The translations under genes and the position numbers were made by a program. This document shows, piece after piece, positions 1-12,286 of a stretch of 64,000 bases of DNA. The DNA is taken from the NCBI GenBank assembly GCA_933228675.1, contig OW121740.1, positions 156,105,828-156,169,827 of the forward strand, read 5' to 3'. The stretch is from Stomorhina lunata. Lineage: Eukaryota; Arthropoda; Insecta; Diptera; Rhiniidae. The first letter of the stretch is position 1; each line of letters starts with the position of its first letter. The notes beneath the pieces were generated by a model. It did not search any database and was not told the DNA's origin. It saw only the letters and a list, made by a program, of their open reading frames with translations.

Positions 1-900
1 GTTTCTGATGGCATTTTATGTTCAAATAATTAAAGAAACAGCTCTTCAATTTCAACTAAAGCCGCCAATGTTTGGCCATAAACTTTAATGTTTGCCAGAG
101 CAATAAAATATTTATTTTGTTCTAATTAAAATTCAGTTCTAAACTTTTATTAAGCAAAAACTAAGAAGAAAAAATAAAATACAAATAAATAAATTCAAAT
201 CAAAGAAATAAAATGATTTTAAGAAAAGGTAACTTAGAGCCCAGGAAACCAAGAAGAGCTAAAGTGTTCTTCTGAGCTCAACAAATATACTCCAACATAC
301 AAATATATATATAGCTATGAAAATATAAAAATAGATTTTTTTCTACCAAAAAACCTTAGCCTAATCCTAGAATGCTAGAATGTATAAACTTTTCTACTTA
401 TTTCCTAACTTTATGTTGCACAAAAGAAAAAGTGATCGTTAGTTGCAAATAAAATAAAAATGTTTGAAGTTTATGTTTGCTAAACTTTTATATCCACATG
501 TTCATTAGCGAGCAAATTAATGATGTACAGATTTTTTTCGAAGATTGAAAATAGAAGATGCTCTCAAACTCGAAATCCTAGACTTGCCACTAAACATCAA
601 GTCATCAACAGATCTTAGGAAACGATAAAACCTTTTAAGGCTTAGACATTCAAATGCTAAAGGCATTTGGATAATTTGAAAAACAAATAACTAAAATTAT
701 CTGTGAAGATTTTAAAGGTTTTTTTTTTTGGGAGAAATTATGATCTGGTATAATGATATTTTAAGGAGCACAGTAGGGCGGACTATAAATAATTTAATAT
801 CCCTGCATTTTATGTTCATAACTTTTTTAATTTCAAGTTTAAACCTTTAATGATACTCAGTTGCTTGTTCTAAAACAATTTTGATATCGATATTTTTCTA
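1..900. other. Single-copy AT-rich sequence, no gene seen
   Basis: This stretch has no long reading frame, no recognisable RNA gene and no clear tandem repeat. It is AT-rich with short homopolymer runs (a T run near 720). I see nothing here that supports a function. Confidence 0.6.
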
Positions 901-918
901 TTTTGGTGTCAATAACAC

Positions 919-1191
919 CAGGGGCCAAATTACCGCATTCGATATCGATCGAAATCTTATATATTTTCAAAACATACTTTAAGCATAATCAAGTTGTTTG
1001 CCAAAAGATGAACAGTTGTAAAAGAGTTTTAATTGAACTATATTTATTTTTTAAACGAATCAAAATGGATACCAAATTTCAATTAACTTTTTCCATCGAA
1101 GTAACTTTGAACATCCCTAAAGTATACTTTACAATATTTGCTTAAAAGTCTTATTTTTCGATCGATATCGAATGCGGTAATTTGGCCCCAG
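919..1191. mobile_element. MITE-like element with perfect 34-bp inverted ends
   Basis: Bases 921-954 are the exact reverse complement of 1,156-1,189. The match continues outward to 918/1,192 with one mismatch (CCA against CCT), so the ends read C(A/T)GGGG. The 201-bp interior shows no transposase. An 80-codon reading frame from 903 merely runs across it. Ends starting C-A/T-G with a size of about 270 bp would suit a nonautonomous hAT-type MITE. However, the 8-bp flanks (AATAACAC and GTCACAAA) are not an obvious target duplication, so superfamily assignment is open. Confidence 0.8.
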
Positions 1192-1569
1192 GTCACAAAA
1201 AAGATAAGAAGATTAGTCTAATTAATATATATTTTTTTTAGAAAAAAACTCTTATATGTGTTTTTTCTATAGAAAAATACTGATAAAGACATAGTCTTCG
1301 ACATAATCTAAGACACAGACTAAGACATAGATATAGATTTGTTTTGAGTGTTGATGAGCTTAATGACATGATTTATAACAATAATTTCGAATATTGTCTA
1401 TTTTTATTTATTATTTTAAAGGCGATTAAATGAAAATTACGCAAATTATTTTGAAAAAAGAAGCTTGGTTCTTAAGTCTTTTGTTTGAAGCCATTAAAAT
1501 GACATTCTTTTTAATTTACGCTATTTTCTTTTGAATTTATAATGCGAGATGGCTGATTTGTTTAATTAT
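1192..1569. other. AT-rich spacer with outlying satellite fragments
   Basis: There is no gene. Bases 1,285-1,330 contain degenerate pieces of the 12-bp satellite that becomes a full array at 1,570 (AGACATAG, GACATAATCTAAG, CAGACTAAGACATAG). This looks like an older or detached edge of that array. Confidence 0.6.
1471..1486 (+). repeat. Dispersed 16-bp motif, exact copy
   Basis: Exact CTTAAGTCTTTTGTTT, 84 bp before the 12-bp satellite array. It is one of twelve exact copies in the window. The function is unknown. Confidence 0.75.
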
Positions 1570-2960
1570 GACATAGACTAAGACATAGTATAAGATATAG
1601 ACTAAGACACAGACTAAGACATAGACTAAGACATAGACTAAGACATACACTAAGACATAGACTAAGACATAGACTAAGACATAGACTAAGACATAGACTA
1701 AGACATAGACTAAGACATAGAATAAGACATAGACTAAGACATAGAGTAAGACATAGACTAAGACATAGACTAAGACATAGACTAAGACATAGACTAAGAC
1801 ATAGACTAAGACATAGACTAAGACATAGACTAAGACATAGACTAAGATATAGACTAAGACATAGACTAAGACATAGACTAAGACATAGACTAAGACATAG
1901 ACTAAGACATAGACTAAGACATAGATTAAGACATAGACTAAGACATAGAATAAGACATAGACTAAGACATAGAGTAAGACATAGACTAAGACATAGACTA
2001 AGACATAGACTAAGACATAGACTAAGACATAGACTAAGATATAGACTAAGACATAGACTAAGACATAGACTAAGACATAGACTAAGACATAGACTAAGAC
2101 ATAGACTAAGACATAAACTAAGACATAGACTAAGACATAGACTAAGACATAGACTAAGACATAGACTAAGACATAGACTAAGACATAGACTAAGACATAG
2201 ACTAAGACATAGACTAAGACATAGACTAAGACATAGACTAAGACATAGACTAAGATATAGACTAAGACATAGACTAAGACATAGACTAAGACATAGACTA
2301 AGACATAGACTAAGACATAGACTAAGACATAGACTAAGACATAGACTAAGACATAGACTAAGACATAGACTAAGACATAGACTAAGACATAGACTAAGAC
2401 ATAGACTAAGACATAGACTAAGACATAGACTAAGACATAGACTAAGACATAGACTAAGACATAGACTAAGACATAGACTAAGACATAGAATAAGACATAG
2501 ACTAAGACATAGAGTAAGACATAGACTAAGACATAGACTAAGACATAGACTAAGACATAGACTAAGACATAGACTAAGACATAGACTAAGACATAGACTA
2601 AGACATAGACTAAGACATAGACTAAGACATAGACTAAGACATAGACTAAGACATAGACTAAGACATAGACTAAGACATAGACTAAGACATAGACTAAGAC
2701 ATAGACTGAGACAAAGACTAAGACATAGACTAAGACATAGACTAAGACATAGACTAAGACATAGACTAAGACATAGACTAAGACATAGACTAAGACATAG
2801 ACTAAGACATAGACTAAGACATAGACTAAGACATAGACTAAGACATAGACTAAGACATAGACTAAGACATAGACTAAGACATACACTAAGACATAGACTA
2901 AGACATAGACTAAGACATAGACTAAGACATAGACTAAGACATAGACTAAGATATAGACTA
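1570..2960. repeat. 12-bp satellite array, about 116 copies
   Basis: The unit is AGACTAAGACAT, kept in strict 12-bp phase for almost 1.4 kb. Because 12 is a multiple of 3 and one minus-strand frame has no stop, a 449-codon frame appears (repeating Tyr-Val-Leu-Val); it is not a gene. Point variants recur as linked sets: AGAATAAG, one normal unit, then AGAGTAAG occurs near 1,719, 1,947 and 2,487, at distances of 19 and 45 units. This shows that blocks of units were copied together, as expected from unequal exchange. The array passes without a gap into the next repeat family at 2,961. Confidence 0.95.
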
Positions 2961-4200
2961 TATTTCTATGGAAATTTTTTTAAAATATTTCTATAAAAAA
3001 TTTTTGATGTTAAAATATTTCTATGAAAATTTTATTAAGAAAAATATTTCTTTGGAAATTTTTTATAGAAAAATATTTCTATATGAAGTTTTTATAGAAA
3101 AATATTTCCGCAAAAGCTTGTTAATAGAAAAATTTTTCTATTAAAATTTTTTATGGACATTTTTTAAAGAAAAATATTTCTATAGAAATTTTTTATAGAA
3201 AAATATTTCTATGGAAATTTTTTTAAAGAAAATATTTCAATAGAAATTTTTGTTAAAAGGATATTTCTATGAAAATTTTTGAAAGAAAAATATTTTTTTT
3301 AGAGAAATTTTTTATAGAAAAATATTTCTATAGAAATTTTTAATAGAAAAATATTTATATGGAAATTTTTTATATAAGAAAAATTTTCCATATAATTTTC
3401 TTATAGAAAAATATTTTTATAGAAATTTTTTAAGAAAAAATATTTGTATAGACATTTTTTTTTATAAAAATATTTCTATGGAAATCTTTTAAAGAAAAAT
3501 ATTTCTTTGGAAATTTTCAAAGAAAAATATTTCTATGGAAATTTTTTGAAAAAAAAAAAATGTTTCTACGAAAATTTTTTAAAGAAAAATATTTCTACTG
3601 AAATTTTTTATAGAAAAATATTTCTATAGACATTTTTTAGAGAAATTATTTCAATGAAAATTTTTTAAAGAAAAATATTTCAATGGAATTTTTTTAAAGA
3701 AAAATATATTTATAGAAATATTTTATATAAATAATTTCTATAAATTTTTTTTAAGAAAAATATTTCTATAGAGAGTTTTTATAGAAAAATATTTCTATAA
3801 AAATTTTCTAAAGAAAAATATTTCTACGGAAATTTTTCAAACAAAAATATTTCTATAGAAATTTTTTAAGAAAAAATATTTCTAAGGAAATTTTGTATAG
3901 AAAAATAATCTATAGAAAATTTTTATAGAAAAATATTTCTACATAAATTTTTTATAAAAAAATAATTCGATGAAAAGTTTTCGTAGAAAAATATTTCTAT
4001 GTAAATTTTTTTAATAGAAAGTTTTTTTTAGAAAAATTTCTCTATTGAAATTTTTTATAGAAAATTATTTCTATGAAAATTTTTATAAAAAAAAATATTT
4101 CTATGGAATTTTTTTAGAAATATATTTCTATGAAATTTTCTTTACAAAAATATTTTTGTAGAAGTTTTTTGTATAAAAATACTGTTTTAGTAAATTTTTC
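2961..4200. repeat. Degenerate ~30-bp minisatellite with CTATAG core
   Basis: About forty diverged units alternate TATTTCTATAGAAATTTT with TTATAGAAAAA. Indels of 1-4 bp are common, so the period wobbles around 30 bp. The palindromic core TTCTATAGAA is still visible in many units, often with a G substitution (CTATGG). No coding sequence is present. It belongs to the window-wide CTATAG-core superfamily. Confidence 0.85.
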
Positions 4201-5124
4201 TGAGTGTATGAAATATTTTGCTGATTAAACAAAATAAGTATATATTTTATTATATCAATAATTTGTTAATAGCCAACAATTTGTCTTTCATCATCATGTC
4301 TTCTTGATGAGATGTTAAATAAATTTTGATAAATTTCAATTTTTTTATGACTTCCTAATTTCTTACATTGTTTTACAGATTTTTATAAATATTTATATAA
4401 TTTTTTTTTATCAAAACTAGTTTTTTCTAAAAAATATGATTAAATCATATTTTCAACCTAAAGGTCAAATTATATAATATTTAAAAAAAAATCTTAGTTT
4501 TGCTATTCGTAGGCCTAAAAGATTCGCTAAATAAATTATTTACTTTAGAAAAAATCAAAGACTTAATTCATGATAATAAAGACTTAATTAAACAAGACTA
4601 AATTAGTCTTAAAGAAATTTTTACTAAAAAAAATTCCAACAAACATTTAAATTTAAATTAATCATGTTTTTTAAAAGAAATTAAAAATAAAAATCTTTAA
4701 CCAACAATTTATTAAAATAAAGTTTTTTTTTTGCGATGTTAAGAACTGAGAAAAAAAGAAAGAATTAATTAGAAATCCAAGATTTATTTTAGAGATACAA
4801 ATTTTTTACATGATGATTAAGTGTGACTAATAATTATATCTACTATGAAGATTTTTTTGTGATTTTGGCAAATTTAGAAAAAAAACAAGAGGAACAGACA
4901 AAAAACTTTTGAATAGCCAAAAATTTTAAATTTGTTAATTCCGGGTTTAACAAAATTAATTAATTTTTTTGAGGGGGTATTTTTGGATGTTCTCTTCTTA
5001 GAATGTAAAAAAAATCAATCAATAAATAAAATTGAATGGGTTTTTTCTAATATAAAATTAAAGTTTTTAATATTCATTTTATTCTGACAAAATTTTGCAT
5101 TAAAGAAAAATTGTATGGAGTTTG
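4201..5124. other. AT-rich sequence between two arrays, no gene seen
   Basis: It contains no reading frame of interest and no tandem periodicity. A few near-repeats of GACTTAATTAAAC type occur around 4,560-4,610. Nothing can be assigned. Confidence 0.55.
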
Positions 5125-8100
5125 GTATCAAAAAGTTTTTTTTAGAAAACTTTTTGTATCAAAATGTTTTCTTTAGAAACATTTTTGCATCAAAAAGTTT
5201 TCTTTAGACAAATTTTTGTATCAAAAAGTTTTCCTTGGAAAAGTTTTTGTATCAAAAAGTTTTTTTTAGAAAAATTTTTTATCAAAAAGCTTTTGTATCA
5301 AAAAGTTTTTTTTTAGAAAAATTTTTGTATCAAAAAGTTTTCTTTAGAAAAATTTTTGTATCAAAAAGTTTTCTTTAGAAAAATTATTGTATCAAAAAGT
5401 TTTCTTTAGAAAAATTTTTGTATCAAAAAGTTTTCTATAGAAAAATTTTTGTATCAAAAAGTTTTCTATAGAAACATTTTTGTATCAAAAAGTTTTCTAT
5501 AGAAAAATTTTTGTTCAAAAAGTTCTCTATAGATAAATTTTTTGTATCAAAAAGTTTTCTTAAGAAAAATTTTTGTATCAAAAAGTTTTCTATAGATAAA
5601 TTTTTTGTATCAAAAAGTTTTCTTAAGAAAAATTTTTGTATCAAAAAGTTTTCTTTAGAAAAATTTTTGTATCAAAAAGTTTTCTTTAGAAAAATTATTG
5701 TATCAAAAAGTTTTCTTTAGAAAAATTTTTGTATCAAAAAGTTTTCTTTAGAAAAATTTTTGTATCAAAAAGTTTTCTATAGAAAAATTTTTGTATCAAA
5801 AAGTTTTCTATAGACAAATTTTTGTATCAAAAAGTTTTCTATAGAAAAATTTTTGTTCAAAAAGTTCTCTATAGATAAATTTTTTGTATCAAAAAGTTTT
5901 CTTAAGAAAAATTTTTGTATCAAAAAGTTTTCTATAGATAAATTTTTGTATCAAAAAGTTTTCTTAAGAAAAATTTTTGTATCAAAAAGTTTTCTTTAGA
6001 AAAATTTTTGTATCGAAAAGTTTTCTTTAGAAAAATTTTTGTATCAAAAAGTTTTCTTTAGAAAAATTATTGTATCAAAAAGTTTTCTTTAGAAAAATTT
6101 TTGTATCAAAAAGTTTTCTTTAGAAAAATTTTTGTATCAAAAAGTTTTCTATAGAAAAATTTTTGTATCAAAAAGTTTTCTATAGAAAAATTTTTATTCA
6201 AAAAGTTTTCTATAGATAAATTTTTTGTATCAAAAAGTTTTCTTAAGAAAAATTTTTGTATTAAAAAAGTTTTCTTTAGAAAAATTATTGTATCAAAAAG
6301 TTTTCTTTAGAAAAATTTTTGTATCAAAAAGTTTTCTTTAGAAAAATTTTTGTATCAAAAAGTTTTCTATAGAAAAATTTTTGTTCAAAAAGTTCTCTAT
6401 AGATAAATTTTTTGTATCAAAAAGTTTTCTTAAGAAAAATTTTTGTATCAAAAAGTTTTCTATAGATAAATTTTTTGTATCAAAAAGTTTTCTTAAGAAA
6501 AATTTTTGTATCAAAAAGTTTTCTTTAGAAAAATTTTTGTATCAAAAAGTTTTCTTTAGAAAAATTTTTGTATCAAAAAGTTTTCTTTAGAAAAATTTTT
6601 GTATCAAAAAGTTTTCTTTAGAAAAATTTTTGTATCAAAAAGTTTTCTATAGAAAAATTTTTGTATCAAAAAGTTTTCTATAGACAAATTTTTGTATCAA
6701 AAAGTTTTCTATAGAAAAATTTTTGTTCAAAAAGTTCTCTATAGATAAATTTTTTGTATCAAAAAGTTTTCTTAAGAAAAATTTTTGTATCAAAAAGTTT
6801 TCTATAGATAAATTTTTTGTATCAAAAAGTTTTCTTAAGAAAAATTTTTGTATCAAAAAGTTTTCTTTAGAAAAATTTTTGTATCAAAAAGTTTTCTTTA
6901 GAAAAATTATTGTATCAAAAAGTTTTCTTTAGAAAAATTTTTGTATCAAAAAGTTTTCTTTAGAAAAATTTTTGTATCAAAAAGTTTTCTATAGAAAAAT
7001 TTTTGTATCAAAAAGTTTTCTATAGAAAAATTTTTATTCAAAAAGTTTTCTATAGATAAATTTTTTGTATCAAAAAGTTTTCTTAAGAAAAATTTTTGTA
7101 TCAAAAAGTTTTCTTTAGAAAAATTATTGTATCAAAAAGTTTTCTTTAGAAAAATTTTTGTATCAAAAAGTTTTCTTTAGAAAAATTTTTGTATCAAAAA
7201 GTTTTCTATAGAAAAATTTTTGTATCAAAAAGTTTTCTATAGACAAATTTTTGTATCAAAAAGTTTTCTATAGAAAAATTTTTGTTCAAAAAGTTCTCTA
7301 TAGATAAATTTTTTGTATCAAAAAGTTTTCTTAAGAAAAATTTTTGTATCAAAAAGTTTTCTTTAGAAAAATTTTTGTATCGAAAAGTTTTCTTTAGAAA
7401 AATTTTTGTATCAAAAAGTTTTCTTTAGAAAAATTATTGTATCAAAAAGTTTTCTTTAGAAAAATTTTTGTATCAAAAAGTTTTCTTTAGAAAAATTTTT
7501 GTATCAAAAAGTTTTCTATAGAAAAATTTTTGTATCAAAAAGTTTTCTATAGAAAAATTTTTATTAAAAAAGTTTTCTATAGATAAATTTTTTGTATCAA
7601 AAAGTTTTCTTAAGAAAAATTTTTGTATCAAAAAGTTTTCTTTAGAAAAATTATTGTATCAAAAAGTTTTCTTTAGAAAAATTTTTGTATCAAAAAGTTT
7701 TCTTTAGAAAAATTTTTGTATCAAAAAGTTTTCTATAGAAAAATTTTTGTATCAAAAAGTTTTCTATAGACAAATTTTTGTATCAAAAAGTTTTCTATAG
7801 AAAAATTTTTGTTCAAAAAGTTCTCTATAGATACATTTTTTGTATCAAAAAGTTTTCTTAAGAAAAATTTTTGTATCAAAAAGTTTTCTATAGATAAATT
7901 TTTTGTATCAAAAAGTTTTCTTAAGAAAAATTTTTGTATCAAAAAGTTTTCTTTAGAAAAATTTTTGTATCGAAAAGTTTTCTTTAGAAAAATTTTTGTA
8001 TCAAAAAGTTTTCTTTAGAAAAATTATTGTATCAAAAAGTTTTCTTTAGAAAAATTATTGTATCAAAAAGTTTTCTTTAGAAAAATTTTTGTATCAAAAA

Positions 8101-8830
8101 GTTTTCTTTAGAAAAATTTTTGTATCAAAAAGTTTTCTATAGAAAAATTTTTGTATCAAAAAGTTTTCTATAGACAAATTTTTGTATCAAAAAGTTTTCT
8201 ATAGAAAAATTTTTGTTCAAAAAGTTCTCCATAGATAAATTTTTTGTATCAAAAAGTTTTCTTAAGAAAAATTTTTGTATCAAAAAGTTTTCTATAGATA
8301 AATTTTTTGTATCAAAAAGTTTTCTTAAGAAAAATTTTTGTATCAAAAAGTTTTCTTTAGAAAAATTTTTGTATCGAAAAGTTTTCTTTAGAAAAATTTT
8401 TGTATCAAAAAGTTTTCTTTAGAAAAATTATTGTATCAAAAAGTTTTCTTTAGAAAAATTTTTGTATCAAAAAGTTTTCTTTAGAAAAATTTTTGTATCA
8501 AAAAATTTTCTATAGAAAAATTTTTGTATCAAAAAGTTTTCTATAGAAAAATTTTTATTCAAAAAGTTTTCTATAGATAAATTTTTTGTATCAAAAAGTT
8601 TTCTTAAGAAAAATTTTTGTATCAAAAAGTTTTCTATAGATACATTTTTTGTATCAAAAAGTTTTCTTAAGAAAAATTTTTGTATCAAAAAGTTTTCTTT
8701 AGAAAAATTTTTGTATCGAAAAGTTTTCTTTAGAAAAATTTTTGTATCAAAAAGTTTTCTTTAGAAAAATTTTGGTATCAAAAAAAATTTTTTAGAAAAA
8801 TTTTCGCATAAGAAAGTTTTCTTCAGAAAA
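5125..8830. repeat. 31-bp minisatellite with higher-order structure
   Basis: About 118 units combine GTATCAAAAAG with TTTTCTATAGAAAAATTTTT; TTTTCTTTAG and TTTTCTTAAG are common sub-types. The marker sub-unit GTTCAAAAAGTTCTC recurs at about 5,512, 5,853, 6,382, 6,724, 7,284, 7,810 and 8,214, always followed by the same order of sub-types. This indicates amplification in blocks of roughly 340-560 bp. Many identical 69-codon frames on both strands (Lys/Phe/Ile/Ser rich) are by-products. The edges are more diverged than the middle (5,125-5,300 and 8,760-8,830), the usual pattern of an array homogenised by unequal exchange. Confidence 0.95.
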
Positions 8831-10552
8831 ATTTTTTATCAAAAATTTTCGATTAAAAAAATAATTTTGTCAACTTTTCTTCTTTATTTAAAAATGTATT
8901 AGTCATAATATAAAATTAAATATATTACAATATTCTAAAAATTACCAAATGACAAAATTCCTTAGACCATAACGTCTCTCTGTCTGATGTTATTCGTTCT
9001 TAAATTAACATCTTTCAAATCGATCTGACACCACACAAACACGAGCCTCGCCTCGAATGTATTTCAGTTTAATTAGAAATGCTTTTCACATCTCAAACAT
9101 TGTATATATGTTAATTTTATGGCCTGTTACCACACAGACCCGAAAATGATTCCAAATTTTGTTAAATAATACAACATAATATTATTGATTTTCGGGGAAA
9201 TTTTAGTTTTAAATTTTATGACACAATCACAGCAAAAAAGTGTGTAATTTGTGTTTAAATATATTCGATTAAACTTTTTAATGTGAAGCAGAAATCGATT
9301 GAAAATAGTTCCAAAAGTGTTCTAAAAGAAAGCACGAATTTAGAATGAAATTGAGAATAATATAAATGAAATGAAAATTGTTTTATAATATTGAGTTCTA
9401 AATTGGAAGGTGATAATTGATGAAATAAATTTATTTAAAAAGAAACATTCATATATACTATATATATATAGAAGATAATTTATAGAGTTTATACAATATG
9501 TGGAAATTTTATTATACAATAGGTAAATATAAAACATTTCCATAGATTTTAAAAACTTTGAAAAAAATATGTTACAAAAAATGTGATAAATGAAGAAAAG
9601 CTTGACCGATTTGGAGCAAACTTCACATAAACCATCTACTTAATAGTCGAAAAAAAACCTAAACATTTGGTCTGAATAAGTGATCCAATTCTTGAGTTAC
9701 AAAATTACAAAGTGACATTTATTTAAAATCAAATAAAACTGAAAATCAAATAGTTTTACATGTGGAAAAAATGGTAGATATGACAGTATAAAAACTTTTG
9801 TCGAGTAATCAAACTTGTAAGAGGTTTTGTGTTCCATGTTTTTCGTAATGTTGATGCACTTCTTAATTGGGCTATTTTCTTGTCAACACGACGAGAAATT
9901 TTCTCCGTGAGAATATGGAGCTTCACGGAAAGAAATTTGTGCCCACAGATCGAAGAACAATCAATTTTTTTTAATAAAAATACGTAATATTTATGAAAAT
10001 AAATTACATTTTTGAATTTGGATAACAGTTCGTTAATATATTTTTAATATTCCACTATTTTGCTATGAAAAATTAAAAAACTAATCTTGACCTTTGACCT
10101 TTAAGATTTCATATCGTAGATATGGCGAAATGGTTTGAGATATCGACACGATTTTTTCTAAATTTTATTCTCTTATTTGTTTGCTTTATGAAAATGGAGC
10201 AATAATTTATTATTTGTAATATTTGTTGAACAAAATTTTCAAAACATCACGAAATTATTTTGGAATTTCTTTATTCTAAAATATTAATGAAGTTATTGAC
10301 AATAATAAAACAATTAGGTATTTTGCAAATTTTGGGCGGGTCATGTTCACGCTTTCCCCTTATCTGATTAAGCTTAAATTTTTAAGGGACTTTTTTTTAC
10401 GCATTTCGAACAAATCTGGGAGTTGGCACATTGTATATATATGTGTCATCAGAATTTATTTATATATAACTAGTGAAAGGAAATAACTGGTTGAAACACA
10501 GGCTAAAAGGGATATATTATGAATCCTTATAAAATCCTAAGACGATTGAGCG
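8831..10552. other. AT-rich single-copy region, no gene seen
   Basis: There are no supported exons. A 67-codon minus frame (9,340-9,543) is low-complexity Ile/Tyr/Phe and lacks any recognisable motif. Bases 8,940-9,150 are less AT-rich than their surroundings but show no coding pattern. The last part (10,535-10,558) reads CCTAAGACGATTGAGCGATG, which matches the mini-me-like element just before its GTCY tract and leads straight into the TGTC array. Confidence 0.55.
10088..10100 (-). promoter_or_regulatory. Perfect DR1 nuclear-receptor-type site (candidate)
   Basis: On the minus strand this reads AGGTCAAAGGTCA, two AGGTCA half-sites one base apart. That is the classical DR1 arrangement bound by HNF4/RXR(USP)-type receptors. 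A perfect 13-mer is unlikely by chance in DNA this AT-rich, but no nearby gene is visible, so function is unproven. Confidence 0.35.
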
Positions 10553-11759
<1,207 letters not shown>

Positions 11760-11761
11760 CA

Positions 11762-12286
11762 ATTATATACAAAATATTTGCTAAATTTAGTTGTCACACA
11801 AACTTTTTTTAGATTTATATATTTAAGCCATTTCCTTTATTGGGCCTTATATAGAAGCTAGGCTCAAATATTTACCGATTTTGTTGCAATTTAGAAAATT
11901 GATTACAGTTTATACAAAAATAATATGTGCAACAAATTAACAATGTCATTATTTTCAGATTTACGAGCATTTTGAGATTTTCGTCTCATTAAGTGAATTT
12001 TTTGATAGAAGTTACAAACCCTTCTCAAATATGGTCAAGTATGGATGAAGACAAAATCTGAATTCCAAGAAGCCAGACTTGTGGGAGGTACTTAAAATAA
12101 TGAACTGATTTCAATAGCAATTGTCGGTAAAAGATTTTTTAAATAAATTGCATCCTGTTCATTGATTACCAGTTTATAAGGGCGTAGGAAGTGATTCTTA
12201 GTCCCTGAAAAATATTTCTATGCGTTACATATACATTAGCACAAACTTATTATACCTTTGGTAGTGAAGTGTAAACAATTCGATGG
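11762..12286 (-). mobile_element. Diverged mini-me-like element, reverse copy, truncated
   Basis: Landmarks match the better-preserved reverse copy at 29,031-29,820 in the same order: a CTAGGCTCAAAT / ACCGATT segment (11,857-11,880), CAGATTTACGAGCATTTTGAG (about 11,957), GTGATTCTTAG (about 12,190), AATATTTCTATGCGTTACATA (about 12,210), and the end CTTATTATACCTTTGGTAGTGAAGTG. The terminus that should carry the AAGTAAGAAAGTGC hairpin is missing because the TGTC array abuts it. It is noncoding and strongly decayed. Confidence 0.65.

Noticed and set aside
1537..2886. 449-codon open frame on the minus strand
   Set aside because: It is the translation of the 12-bp satellite (Tyr-Val-Leu-Val repeat). 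The period is a multiple of 3 and lacks stops, so openness is automatic.
5435..8688. Many identical 69-73-codon frames on both strands
   Set aside because: They recur with the higher-order repeat, overlap each other on opposite strands and are Lys/Phe/Ile-only low complexity.
9340..9543. 67-codon minus frame
   Set aside because: Low-complexity Ile/Tyr/Phe; typical of AT-rich noncoding sequence.
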